DNA from: Myxococcales bacterium
Lineage (GTDB): Bacteria > Myxococcota_A > Polyangia > Haliangiales > Haliangiaceae
DNA length: 64,000 nucleotides
Direction of reading: 5' to 3'
Assembly (NCBI GenBank): GCA_016707895.1
Contig: JADJGV010000013.1
Coordinates: 62,001-126,000, forward strand
Below, one piece after another: positions 55,516-64,000 of this stretch. How positions within the stretch are numbered: position 1 is the first letter of the stretch; every line of letters begins with the position of its first letter. The notes beneath the pieces were generated by a model. That model searched no databases, was not told the DNA's origin, and was given only the letters and a program-made list of their open reading frames with translations. The translations under genes were made by a program, and so were the position numbers.

Positions 55516-57260
55516 TGCGCCGCGGCGCGCTGGCGGTCGGGACGTTGGCGGTCGGGGCGGTGGCCGCGGTGGCCGCGGTCCGCGGCGCCCAGGCGCCGAC
55601 CCGCGCCGCGCCGACGGCGTGGCTGGCCCCGGCGCCCCCGCCGCCCCCGCCGCGACCAGCGGCGCCGCCGCCCGCGGCGATCACCGGGACCGACGCGCCG
55701 AGCAACGTCACCGACGCCGACTACGTCGGCCCCGCGACCTGCGTGCGGTGCCACGCCGAGCAGGCGGCCGGCTGGCGCGCCGGGCTGCACGTGACGATGA
55801 CCCAGGCGGCGACCCGCGCCGCGGTGCGCGGCGCCTTCGACGGCCGCACGCTGGCGTACGGCGGCGGCCGGGTGCGCTTCGCCTGGCGCGACGACCACCC
55901 GGTGATGGAGATGGTCGACGCCGGCGGCGCCGCGCGGCGGTTCCGCGTGACGCGGACGATCGGCAGCCGCGCCCTGCAGGAGTACGTCGGCGTCCTCGAG
56001 GGGGACGCCGCGGCGGTCGAGGTGCGGCTGCCGTTCGGCTGGTGGCGCGCGCGCGCCGACTGGTACCCGCAGCCGTACTACGACTCGTGGTTCGACGACG
56101 AGTACGCCGCCGGCGCGCCGGCGTTCGACGCGTTCGCGCCGCCGACCGAGGCCTGGGCCGATCGCTGCGCGTGGTGCCACAACACCTACCCGTTCGCGCT
56201 GCGCGCGGCGCGCCCCGACGTCGGCGTCGGCCCCGAGCGCGACCTCGCGCCGATGCCGCCGCTGATCACCGACAACCACCTGCCGATCGAGCGGCTGGTC
56301 ACGGTCGGCATCAGCTGCGAGAGCTGCCACTTCGGCGGCCGCGCCCACGCCGCCGACCCCGACGCGACGCCGCCGGTGTTCGCGCCGCGCGGGCCGACCG
56401 TCGTCGCCGCGGGCAGCGCGCTGCCGCCCGCCGATCGCGACGACCCACGCACGACCACCGCGATCTGCGCGCAGTGCCACTCGACGCCGTCGCCGCGCTT
56501 CCCCGACGGCAGCGCCGCGCGCAACTCCAGCGAGGCGCTGGCGCTGGCCGCCGGCGCGTGCGCGAGCGCGATCCGCTGCGTCGACTGCCACGAGCCGCAC
56601 ACGCCCGGCCCGCCGTCGGGCGGCCCCGATCAGCCGGCCCACGTCGCGGCGTGCGCGCGGTGCCACGGCGACCTGGCCGATCCGGCCGCGGCTCGCGCCC
56701 ACGCCCGCCACGATCCGGCGGCGGCGTCGTGCCTCGACTGCCACATGCCGCGGCTGGTGCAAGGCGTCGGCACCTACGTGCGCTCGCACCGCATCTCGTC
56801 GCCGACCGACGCGCGCATGCTGGCCGCCGGCGCGCCCAACGCGTGCAACCTGTGCCACCTCGATCGCTCGATCGCGTGGACCGCGCGCGCGCTGGCGGCC
56901 TGGGGCAAGCGGCGGACGCCGACCGCGGCGTGGCGCGACGCCTACGGCGGCGACCTCGACTACGCCGTCGGGCCGGCCTGGCTGACCCACCGCGAGCCGT
57001 ACGTGCGGATGACCGCGGCCGCCGCCTACGCCCGCGCCGGCGATCGCGCCGCGCTGCCGCGGCTGGTCGAGGCCCTCGACGACCCGCGCGCCAACACCCG
57101 GATGTGGATGCTGCTCGCGATCGAGGCGCTGGCCGGGCGCCGGCTGCGCGCCGACTCGTACGATCCCCTCGCACCGCCGACCGCGCGCGCGGCGCAGCTG
57201 CCGGCGCTGCGCCGGTGGGCCGCCGCCGAGGCTAGGGCGTCGGCGCGCCGCGCCAGGTGA
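55515..57260 (+). CDS. Octahaem cytochrome c with HEAT-like C-terminus
   Basis: 581 residues. A signal or anchor segment (GALAVGTLAVGAVAAVAAVR) and a Pro-rich linker precede eight CxxCH haem motifs at 76 (CVRCH), 218 (CAWCH), 268 (CESCH), 318 (CAQCH), 355 (CVDCH), 380 (CARCH), 406 (CLDCH) and 444 (CNLCH). Residues about 495-540 (VRMTAAAAYARAGDRAALPR, LVEALDDPRANTRMWMLLAI) look like HEAT repeats. It is a periplasmic or outer-surface electron carrier; the catalytic function of the octahaem nitrite/hydroxylamine families is not assignable, since the catalytic Lys haem ligand is absent. Coupled to the GNAT gene (TGATG). Its 3' end overlaps the convergent MFS gene by 29 bp. Confidence 0.85.
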   Translation: MRRGALAVGTLAVGAVAAVAAVRGAQAPTRAAPTAWLAPAPPPPPPRPAAPPPAAITGTDAPSNVTDADYVGPATCVRCHAEQAAGWRAGLHVTMTQAATRAAVRGAFDGRTLAYGGGRVRFAWRDDHPVMEMVDAGGAARRFRVTRTIGSRALQEYVGVLEGDAAAVEVRLPFGWWRARADWYPQPYYDSWFDDEYAAGAPAFDAFAPPTEAWADRCAWCHNTYPFALRAARPDVGVGPERDLAPMPPLITDNHLPIERLVTVGISCESCHFGGRAHAADPDATPPVFAPRGPTVVAAGSALPPADRDDPRTTTAICAQCHSTPSPRFPDGSAARNSSEALALAAGACASAIRCVDCHEPHTPGPPSGGPDQPAHVAACARCHGDLADPAAARAHARHDPAAASCLDCHMPRLVQGVGTYVRSHRISSPTDARMLAAGAPNACNLCHLDRSIAWTARALAAWGKRRTPTAAWRDAYGGDLDYAVGPAWLTHREPYVRMTAAAAYARAGDRAALPRLVEALDDPRANTRMWMLLAIEALAGRRLRADSYDPLAPPTARAAQLPALRRWAAAEARASARRAR

Positions 57261-58443
57261 CCCGGCGCAGCGTCACCGCGGCGAGCACCGCCATGCCGCC
57301 CAGCCCGACCACGCCACACAGCTGCATCGCGCTGTGGGCGCCGTACAGCCCGGCGATCGGCGCGAACACGCCCATCGCCGCGCGGCGCACGATCGACTCG
57401 ACCGACAGCACGGTGGCGCGCCGCCCCGAGTCGGGGATCTCGCGGTTGATCAGCGGCTTGACCAGCGGCGAGTACAGCCCGTTGGCGATGGCCTGCACGC
57501 CCAGGAGCATCAGCACCCACGGCCCGCGCACCTCGGCCAGCAGCACGAACGACAGCGCCAGCCCGCCGAGCATGCACCACAGGAGCGGCTCGTCGCCGAT
57601 CCGCTGCCGCAGCGCCCAGCCGCGGTGGGCGACGAACGCCGCCACCAGGTACACCGCGGCGAACACCAGGCCGATCTCGACGTACGACAGGTGGTGGCTC
57701 TTGAGCAGCGGCTGGTAGAGGTACTCGGTCGCGCGCAACAGCACGAACGCCACCGCCGAGTAGCCGATCATCCACGCCAGCCGGCCGTTGCCGGCGACGT
57801 CGGCCAGCGCCTGGCGCATGTGCGCGCTCCACGATCGCCAGGCGCCCCCGGCGCTGGGCGCGGCCCCGGCGCGGCGCGCGGGCGGCGCGCCGACCGGCCG
57901 ATCGTCGGCCATCGTGGCCGCGGTCGCGAACGCCGCCAGCGCCACCAGCGCGGTGGCCAGGTACGGCAGCCCGAGGTCGAGCTCGGCCAGCGCGCCGCCG
58001 GCGGCGTAGGCCAGCGCGCTGCCGGCCTGGTGCCACGCCGACGCCGTGCTCTCGCGCCGCCCGTACTCGTGGGCGACGCCGTGGCCGTCGAGCAGATCGA
58101 ACAGGTACGCCGAGTCGGCGCCCGAGCACAGCGACATCGACACCGCGGCCAGCGCCTCGCTGACCGCGAAGCCGGCCATGCCGTGCGAGCCGTAGGCGAT
58201 CAGGCACGACAGCGCCATCGTCAGCGCGCCGGCCATCATCGAGGTGCGGCGGCCGATGCGATCGGCGAACGCGCCGGTCGGGATCTCGCAGACGATCACG
58301 ACGGCGCTGTAGATGCCGCCGAGGATCATGATCTCGAGGAACGACAGCCCGCGCGACTGCTTGAACGGGATGAAGATCGGGACCCACAGGTACGAGGTCG
58401 CCAGCAGCCGGAACAGGTAGAACAGCCGGAGGTCGCGCGCCAT
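57232..58443 (-). CDS. Major facilitator superfamily transporter
   Basis: 403 residues with about twelve membrane spans. An MFS motif A equivalent lies in EIPTGAFADRIGRRTSMMAG after the second span. It begins RDLRLFYLFRLLATSYLWVP, as is usual for small MFS exporters, and a second internal repeat is evident. Substrate is unknown. The ATG at 58443 has GGAGG six bases upstream and overlaps the stop of the HEAT-repeat gene by one base (TGATG), so it belongs to the kinase/HEAT/MFS unit. Confidence 0.9.
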   Translation of the reverse strand: MARDLRLFYLFRLLATSYLWVPIFIPFKQSRGLSFLEIMILGGIYSAVVIVCEIPTGAFADRIGRRTSMMAGALTMALSCLIAYGSHGMAGFAVSEALAAVSMSLCSGADSAYLFDLLDGHGVAHEYGRRESTASAWHQAGSALAYAAGGALAELDLGLPYLATALVALAAFATAATMADDRPVGAPPARRAGAAPSAGGAWRSWSAHMRQALADVAGNGRLAWMIGYSAVAFVLLRATEYLYQPLLKSHHLSYVEIGLVFAAVYLVAAFVAHRGWALRQRIGDEPLLWCMLGGLALSFVLLAEVRGPWVLMLLGVQAIANGLYSPLVKPLINREIPDSGRRATVLSVESIVRRAAMGVFAPIAGLYGAHSAMQLCGVVGLGGMAVLAAVTLRRVTWRGAPTP

Positions 58444-59882
58444 CAGGGCACCTCCGCCACCGGCGCCGTGAGCACGACGATGGCCTCGCACGCGGTGAGC
58501 TGATCGACGTCGCGCGGCGAGTCGAGCGCCGCCACCAGCGGCGGCAGGAGCGGCACCGGGTCGAGGCCGGGCGCGAGCACCTCGAGCGCCAGCGCCGCGT
58601 CGACCCGCAGCGCGGCCACGTCGAGCATGGCGATCAGCGCCGGCCGGGCGCTGTCGTCGTGGGCGCGCGCCAGCGCCTGGGCCGCCGCCGGCCGGAACAG
58701 CGGATCGGCCAGCGCGGCCCGCGCCCCGGCCAGCGCCTCGGGCGCGCCGGTCGCGGCCAGGGCGATCGTCGCGCGGGTGCGATCGGCCGGATCGGCCTTG
58801 GCGTCGGCGACGACCGCGGCGAGCAGCTTGGCCGCGGCGGCGTCGCCACGCGCGACCAGCACCTCGGCGGCGCCCAGCCGGTGCGACGCCAGGCCCAGCA
58901 GCTGCCGCAAGAACGCGTCGCCGCCCGGGTCGCCGGCCCGGGCCAGCGCGCGCGCGGCGTCGGCGCGGACGTCGCGGCGATCGGGATCAGCCACCGCCGC
59001 GGTCAGCGCCGCCTTGCCGCGCGCGTCGCCGCACCGGGCCAGCGCCTCGGCCACCTCGATGCGCGCGATCGCGCTGACCTCGTCGGCCAGCGCGGTGGCC
59101 AGGCCCTCGAGCCCGTCGGCCGCGCAGGTCCGCCCCAGCACCAGCGCCGCGCTGCGCTGGACCCGCGGCGACGGCGACGCCAGCAGGCCGCGGGTGATCG
59201 TGAGCGCCCGGGCGCGCACCGCGCGCGGATCGATCGCCGGCGGCGGGCCAGCGTCGACCACCGCCGCCGGCGGCGCCGTCACCGCCGCGGGCGGCTCGTC
59301 CACCGGCGCGCCACCGCGCCGCGTGACGACCACCACCGCGCCCGCGACCGCCACCGCGCCGATCGCCACCAGCGCCCACGACCGCCGCCCCGCCGTCGCC
59401 GCGGGCGTCAGCGGGCGCTCCGGCTCATCGACCGTCGCGCGCGCGATCGCCGACCGCGCCGCCGCCGGCCGCTCGGCGATCGCGGCGGTGCGCGCGTCAG
59501 GTCCCGCTGCCGGCACGGGCGCCGACACCGCGAGGGCTCCCGACACCGATCCCGATCCCGATCCCGATCCCGATCCCGATCCCGATCCCGATCCCGATCC
59601 CGATCCCGATCCCGATCCCGATCCCGATCCGACGAGCGGGATCAGCGGCGCCGCCACCGGCGCAGGCGCCGCCACCGGCGCCGGCGCCGCCACCGGCGCA
59701 GGCGCCGCCACCGGCGCCGCGATCGGCGTCGGCGCCGCCACCACCACCGCGATCGGCGCCGGCGTCCCGTCGGCGCACGCCGCGCTGCAATACCCGATCA
59801 CCGCGCCGCCGCGCACGCGCACCACCCGCGCGCGCACCGCGTCGATCGCCTTGCCGCACCCGGGACAGCTGGCGGCGCTCAT
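58443..59882 (-). CDS. Zinc-ribbon, Gly-Ser and HEAT-repeat single-span membrane protein
   Basis: 479 residues. The N-terminus is a short zinc-binding segment with Cys6/Cys9 (CPGCGK) and Cys32/Cys36 (YCSAAC). Then come PAPVAA repeats (about 50-80), a Gly-Ser dipeptide tract (85-112) encoded by a 6-bp DNA repeat, and an Ala/Pro-rich stretch. One membrane span lies at about 168-187 (SWALVAIGAVAVAGAVVVVT). The C-terminal 280 residues are HEAT-like repeats (RSAALVLGRTCAADGLEGLA, RIEVAEALARCGDARGKAAL, ADAARALARAGDPGGDAFLR), predicted outside the cytoplasm. The ATG overlaps the kinase stop by four bases (ATGA) and the stop overlaps the MFS start. It may be a membrane-anchored target or scaffold for the kinase; this is inference. 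Confidence 0.85.
   Translation of the reverse strand: MSAASCPGCGKAIDAVRARVVRVRGGAVIGYCSAACADGTPAPIAVVVAAPTPIAAPVAAPAPVAAPAPVAAPAPVAAPLIPLVGSGSGSGSGSGSGSGSGSGSGSGSGSGSVSGALAVSAPVPAAGPDARTAAIAERPAAARSAIARATVDEPERPLTPAATAGRRSWALVAIGAVAVAGAVVVVTRRGGAPVDEPPAAVTAPPAAVVDAGPPPAIDPRAVRARALTITRGLLASPSPRVQRSAALVLGRTCAADGLEGLATALADEVSAIARIEVAEALARCGDARGKAALTAAVADPDRRDVRADAARALARAGDPGGDAFLRQLLGLASHRLGAAEVLVARGDAAAAKLLAAVVADAKADPADRTRATIALAATGAPEALAGARAALADPLFRPAAAQALARAHDDSARPALIAMLDVAALRVDAALALEVLAPGLDPVPLLPPLVAALDSPRDVDQLTACEAIVVLTAPVAEVP
59548..59630. repeat. (GATCCC)n hexanucleotide microsatellite, coding
   Basis: About 14 tandem copies of GATCCC, read on the minus strand as (Gly-Ser)14 in the HEAT-repeat protein. 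Because the unit is six bases, copy-number change keeps the frame. Length polymorphism is expected. Confidence 0.9.
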
Positions 59883-61039
59883 GGGAAGGCCAGCACCTTG
59901 GCCTCGCCGTGGGTGGCGATCAGCCCGTCGACGTAGGCCAGCGCGCGATCGCGACGGCCCAGCACCGCGTCGATCTCGGCGTCGGTGAGCAGCGCGTCGA
60001 AGCCGCCGGTATCGGTCGACAGCACCGCGACCAGCTGCGCGCGATCGAGCGCGCGCAGCCGCGCGACCAGCCGCCGCGAGAAGGTCTGGGCCCGCTGCAG
60101 GTACAAGAGCGTCTTGTGGTGGCCGGCCGGGTTCTTCCCGAACGCCAGCGTGTTGTCCATGAAGTAGAGGACGGTGCCGTCCTCGGACATCTTGGCGTTG
60201 TTGCCGGTCCAGCGATCGGTGTTGTCGATGACGAAGTCGAACAGCGCCATCGCCGACAGCTGCTGGCACAGCGCGACGCGCTCGGGCGGGATCGTCGCGC
60301 CGGCCTTGAGCCAGCGCCGCCACACCACGATGCCGTCGGTCGAGTCGAGCCGCGCGGCGCCGATGTAGCCGTCGGTCAAGACCGGGATCCACCACGACAG
60401 CTCGCCGCGCAGCCGGCCCTGGCGCGGGATCGTGTCGTCGCGCAGCCGCGCCCGCGCCTCAGGGTTGCGCTCGGCGGCGGCCACCAGCGTGTCGAGCGGA
60501 TAGCTCACCGCGATCGCCGGCGGCACGTGGCCGATGCCGAGCAGGCGATCGATCCGGTAGGCGGCGACCTCGCGCCGCGGGTTCGACTGGCCGAACACCT
60601 GATCGGGCTTGAACGCCGCGCGCGCGCCGTTGTCGAAGTCGATGCGCATCGACAGCGACGTGCCGCCGCGGTTCACCTTGAGCTTCACCGGCGTGCCGGC
60701 GCGCAGCGGCGCGAGCAACGGCTCGTCGGGCTGACCGGCGAACTCCCACACCGGCGCCAGCGGATCGACCGCGGCCGCGGGGGGCGCGACCGGCGGCGGC
60801 ACCGGCGGCGGCGCGACCGGCGGCGGCGGCACCGGCGGCGGCGTCACCGGCGGCGCGACCGCGACGGGCGGCGGCGCTTGCCGCGGCGGCACGACGCGCA
60901 TGGTCACCGCCACGTCGCGCCGCGGCTCGGCCCCGGGCCCGCGCAGCTCGGCCATCACCGACGAGGCGCCGATGGCGAGTCCACCGAGGACCACCACGAA
61001 CGCCACCGCCTCGACGGCGATGCAGGAACCGAGTCGCAC
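59879..61039 (-). CDS. Fam20-like secretory-type protein kinase
   Basis: 386 residues. An N-terminal span (SCIAVEAVAFVVVLGGLAIG) anchors it so the rest faces the periplasm. A Pro-rich linker (about 50-90) follows. The catalytic part has the nucleotide Lys in RAAFKPDQVFGQ, the Glu and basic helix in EVAAYRIDRLLGIGHVPPAI, the catalytic loop FDFVIDNTDRWTGNN and the metal-binding Asp in YFMDNTLAFGK. These match, in the same order and spacing, the human Fam20 kinase motifs (EIAAFHLDRILG.RVPP, DFLIGNMDRHHYE, HLDNGRGFG). Fam20 enzymes phosphorylate secreted proteins or glycan xylose. The start appears to be the GTG at 61039 next to an AT-rich stretch; no ribosome binding site. It is the first gene of the kinase/HEAT/MFS unit. 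HipA-type kinases are the main alternative. Confidence 0.8.
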   Translation of the reverse strand: MRLGSCIAVEAVAFVVVLGGLAIGASSVMAELRGPGAEPRRDVAVTMRVVPPRQAPPPVAVAPPVTPPPVPPPPVAPPPVPPPVAPPAAAVDPLAPVWEFAGQPDEPLLAPLRAGTPVKLKVNRGGTSLSMRIDFDNGARAAFKPDQVFGQSNPRREVAAYRIDRLLGIGHVPPAIAVSYPLDTLVAAAERNPEARARLRDDTIPRQGRLRGELSWWIPVLTDGYIGAARLDSTDGIVVWRRWLKAGATIPPERVALCQQLSAMALFDFVIDNTDRWTGNNAKMSEDGTVLYFMDNTLAFGKNPAGHHKTLLYLQRAQTFSRRLVARLRALDRAQLVAVLSTDTGGFDALLTDAEIDAVLGRRDRALAYVDGLIATHGEAKVLAFP

Positions 61040-61121
61040 GAAAAAAATTCTACCAAGCGCAGAAGCGCGACCGCAAAAACCTGCGCGTCACCGCCGCCCC
61101 GGCGCCACCCGCGACGGGGCG

Positions 61122-61313
61122 CTACCCGCCGTTTTCTTCGATGAACGCGGCCTTGCGGTGGCGCGCCGTCGGCACGTGCGCCTGCCAGCATTTCGCGTTG
61201 CAGAACACGAGCTTCTGCCGGCCGGTGTTGCACGACGCCACGCTGCACCGCACGTACTTCGCGCCGACGGCGATCGCCTTGCGACACGTCGCACAGACCA
61301 GCGGAGCAGCCAC
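61122..61313 (-). CDS. Small zinc-binding protein
   Basis: 63 residues. Pairs CATC (near 8-11), CSVASC and FCNAKC plus several His suggest a zinc-ribbon or double zinc site; the C-terminus is HVPTARHRKAAF. The exact start is unsure: the GTG at 61313 has AAGGAG only two bases away, while a TTG at 61331 lacks one. It lies 51 bp downstream of the TlpA-like gene and 82 bp before the kinase, all leftward. The CPGCG-type pairs also occur in the nearby HEAT protein, but no similarity is evident. Function is unknown. Confidence 0.6.
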   Translation of the reverse strand: MAAPLVCATCRKAIAVGAKYVRCSVASCNTGRQKLVFCNAKCWQAHVPTARHRKAAFIEENGG

Positions 61314-61364
61314 GGCTCCTTGGTAGCACAAACGCGCGCGCCGATGCGCTGCTTCGATATCTGC

Positions 61365-61868
61365 TTATGGACGCGCGAGCAGCCGGTCGACCGCCGCGAT
61401 CGCGTCCGCCGGCCGGCTGGTCACCGCGCGGACCACGCCGCCGGCGTCGATCACCACCGTGTGCGGCAGGCTGTGCACGCCGTAGCGGTCGGCGGTGTCG
61501 CCGTCGTCGGCCAGGAGCGTCGGCGCGTAGCCGGCCTCGGCGAACAGCGCCGCGGCGCGCGCGCGATCGTCGACGTTCACCGCCAGCACCGCCACCCGCG
61601 CGCCCCAGCGCCGGGTCGCGGCGTCGAGGTGCGGCAGCGCCAGCAGGCACGGCCGGCACCAGGTGGCCCAGAACTCGACCACCACCACCTGGCCGCGCAG
61701 GTCGCGCAGCGCCACCGGCGGGCCGCCCGCGATCCGCGGCAGCGCGAAGTCGGGCGCGGCGCGCCCCGCCACCAGCGGCCGCAGCCAGTCGAGGTGGGTC
61801 GCGATCCAGCCGGCGTTGAGCGCGACGCACATCGCGACCACCGGCGCGATCACCCAGCGCATCCTCAC
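61365..61868 (-). CDS. TlpA/ResA-like thiol-disulphide oxidoreductase
   Basis: 167 residues. A membrane anchor or signal (VIAPVVAMCVALNAGWIATH) precedes a thioredoxin fold with the redox motif WATWCRPC, preceded by VALRDLRGQVVVVEFWATW and followed by GVHSLPHTVVIDAGGVV with the cis-Pro. It reduces or relays disulphides in the periplasm, for example in cytochrome c maturation. The start is the GTG at 61868, which overlaps the upstream stop by four bases; an ATG at 61862 is the alternative. Confidence 0.88.
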   Translation of the reverse strand: MRMRWVIAPVVAMCVALNAGWIATHLDWLRPLVAGRAAPDFALPRIAGGPPVALRDLRGQVVVVEFWATWCRPCLLALPHLDAATRRWGARVAVLAVNVDDRARAAALFAEAGYAPTLLADDGDTADRYGVHSLPHTVVIDAGGVVRAVTSRPADAIAAVDRLLARP

Positions 61869-62362
61869 GCGGCACCGCCCCGCTGGCGCGCCACCGCGAT
61901 CGCCGCGATCAGCGGCCGCGCCGCCGCCAGCGCCACCGCGGCCCACAGCGCGGCGCGCGGCGCGCGCGCGAAGCCGGCCGCCGCGGTCGCCAGCATCGCC
62001 ACCAGGATCGGCGGCAGCGCCACCACGCACGCCAGATCGGCGTCGCGACCCAGGTCGCGGTGGCGACCGGCGGCGCCCCAGATGATCATCGCCGCCAGCG
62101 CGACCACCACCAGCGGCACCGTCGCCGCCGCGGTCAGCGTCGCGACCGCCGGCGCCACCGCGGCGCGCGGCCCGAGCTCGATCGCGATCCACGCCGCGCC
62201 GACCACCGCGCGGGTGTGGGCCACGGCCACGGCGACCAGCACCGCCAGCGCCAGGTCGATGCCAGGGCGCCCCCCGAGCGCGGCCGCGTCGGCCCGGGCC
62301 AGCCCGCGCCGCGGCGCGACCACCGCCTCGCCCCAGCGATCGAAGAAGCCGGGATCGCTCAC
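61865..62362 (-). CDS. Unknown small membrane protein (Yip1-like)
   Basis: 165 residues beginning SDPGFFDRWGEAVVAPRR. About four hydrophobic spans follow (DLALAVLVAVAVAHTRAVVG, LTAAATVPLVVVALAAMIIW, ACVVALPPILVAMLATAAAG, AALWAAVALAAARPLIAAIA). Its length and the start motif resemble Yip1-family membrane proteins, but the similarity is weak. The GTG start at 62362 overlaps the upstream stop (GTGA), and its own stop overlaps the TlpA-like start. It is in the coaX unit. Confidence 0.7.
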   Translation of the reverse strand: MSDPGFFDRWGEAVVAPRRGLARADAAALGGRPGIDLALAVLVAVAVAHTRAVVGAAWIAIELGPRAAVAPAVATLTAAATVPLVVVALAAMIIWGAAGRHRDLGRDADLACVVALPPILVAMLATAAAGFARAPRAALWAAVALAAARPLIAAIAVARQRGGAA

Positions 62363-63491
62363 TTGCCGCTGCCGCGGCTCTGCAGGAGCTTGCGCGCCTG
62401 GGCCACCACCGCCGACGGGATCCCCTTGGACTGCGCGATCATCCGCACCTCGCGCTCGCGCATGTGGATGAGGAACTTGGTCGACTCGGTCAAGGGGGTC
62501 TTGGGGTTGAGGATGAGCGACTTCTTCACGCCGTACAGCCGGGTCCAGTCGCGCCGGGACGCGATGAAGCGGATTACGTCGTCGCACAGCGCGTGGTTAC
62601 CGGCGTACTTCGCGGCCTCGAGATCGGTCACGCCCGGCGACTTGATCGCCGCCACCGCGACCAGCTTCATCGGATCGCGGATCAGCAGCGCCCGCGCGAA
62701 CGCGTTGCCCAGCGTCGCCAGGCGGATCTTGGCCGGGATCCCCAGCTTGGCGATCGGCACCTGCTTGTCGTCGACCGCCGGCGCCTGATCTTCGGCGGCG
62801 GCGATCGCGACGCCCTCCTCGCCGGCGCGATCATCGGGGGCGATGACGCTGGCGTCGGCCACCGTGGCCACGCCGGCCAGCGCCTGCGCGAACGCCGCGT
62901 CGTCGGCGCCGCTGGGCGCGCCGGCCGGCGCCGAGGTCACCAGCCGGGCCAGCTCGTCCCAGGCCGAGATGTTGACCCGCACGCCGGCGCGGGCCGCCAG
63001 CTCGACCGCGCGATCGACCGTCGACATGCGCGCGCTGGCGTTGCCGTACAGCGCCGCGATGATGTCGGGGCAACGCAACAGCCGCTGCTCGTTGGCGACG
63101 ATCTGGTCGACCTGCGCGGCGGTCGCGCGCTCGGCCAGCGCCACGATCGTGGCGTCGGCGACCGCCGGCGCGAGGATCAGCGCTTCGACCAGCGCCGGCG
63201 ACTTCTTGATCCGCGGCACCAGCCAGTCGAGCACCCGCGCGTCGACCGCGGCGTCGGCCAGCGCGCCCTCGACCACCTTGTCGGGCAGCCCGTCGGCGGT
63301 GGCCTGGGCGGTCGCGGCCAGCGCCGGATCGGTGGCGGCGATCTGGTACAGCACCGTCGCCAGCTCGCCTGGGCGCGGCAGCGGCAGCATGCCGCGCGCC
63401 GCCATCATGCGGCCGGGGCCGGGGGTCAGCGCCTTGGCGGCGCCCGGCGACAGGCTCGCCAGCGCCGCGGCGGGGATCGGCTCGGGCGCGC

Positions 63492-63495
<4 letters not shown>
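62359..63495 (-). CDS. Unknown helical (DUF2336/HEAT-like) protein downstream of coaX
   Basis: 378 residues, soluble. It has several repeated helical hairpins (LVEALILAPAVADATIVALA, LLRCPDIIAALYGNASARMS, HALCDDVIRFIASRRDWTRL, YGVKKSLILNPKTPLTESTK) like HEAT/DUF2336 arrays, with an Ala-rich loop about 200-235. No catalytic motif is seen. The GTG at 63495 overlaps the coaX stop by four bases. A protein of this kind often follows coaX in Myxococcota, as far as I recall. Function is unknown. Confidence 0.75.

Positions 63496-64000
<505 letters not shown>

Noticed and set aside
59548..59630. Possible CRISPR array or other structured repeat array
   Set aside because: The unit is only six bases with no spacers and encodes Gly-Ser in frame.

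Overview
This is very GC-rich DNA from what is most likely a myxobacterium-like organism (phylum Myxococcota; a Haliangium/Kofleriaceae-type relative is my guess). The reasons are the Glt-type gliding/envelope gene block, many lipoproteins and TPR proteins, multihaem cytochromes, frequent GTG starts, and a TrmD fused to a second methyltransferase domain. The taxonomic placement is inference; no rRNA gene or other direct marker is present.

Layout. (1) 1-5768 is one end of an integrated element next to a tRNA-Leu(CAG) gene. It holds the N-terminal part of a large Tc-toxin-like protein running off the left edge, a degenerate J-domain fragment, a WYL regulator with an array of short palindromes upstream, a poly-Asp protein of unknown function, a small HTH (excisionase-like) protein and a tyrosine integrase. 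The integrase stop codon lies inside the tRNA terminator hairpin. (2) 5963-7937 holds an FHA-GAF-nucleotide cyclase and a 340-bp imperfect inverted repeat between convergent genes. (3) 7951-30525 is a leftward block of seven genes: a set resembling GltC-GltD-GltE-(GltF)-GltG of the Myxococcus gliding/envelope trans-complex, a TPR lipoprotein, and a 3944-residue TPR protein. (4) 30937-35022 has a Cys-rich lipoprotein, then the ribosomal/RNA-modification operon rpsP-khpA-rimM-trmD-rplS-yraN with a clear sigma70-type promoter. (5) 35106-40860 is a rightward run of six genes, the last five joined by 4-bp start/stop overlaps: a phosphoesterase-like/multihaem lipoprotein, an RlpA-like lipoprotein, and two ABC ATPase/permease pairs. 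(6) 40874-48510 has a phospholipase D-fold lipoprotein and two membrane metallophosphoesterase paralogues in opposite orientation flanking an unknown gene. (7) 48551-53570 has rimO and a two-gene module of coupled P-loop ATPases. (8) 53589-57260 has L-serine dehydratase, a GNAT acetyltransferase and an octahaem cytochrome. (9) 57232-64000 runs leftward: coaX (partial), two unknown genes, a TlpA-type thioredoxin, a tiny zinc-binding protein, then a Fam20-like kinase, a membrane HEAT-repeat protein and an MFS transporter.

The most unusual parts are the Fam20-like kinase/HEAT/MFS operon, the coupled ATPase pair with a triple motif upstream, the long inverted repeat at 7599-7937, the partial Glt set followed by the giant TPR protein, and the integrase/tRNA junction. 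Several gene starts are GTG codons that overlap the preceding stop (GTGA). Much of the window also carries very long stop-free frames antisense to real genes, caused by GC-rich codon use; these were excluded.
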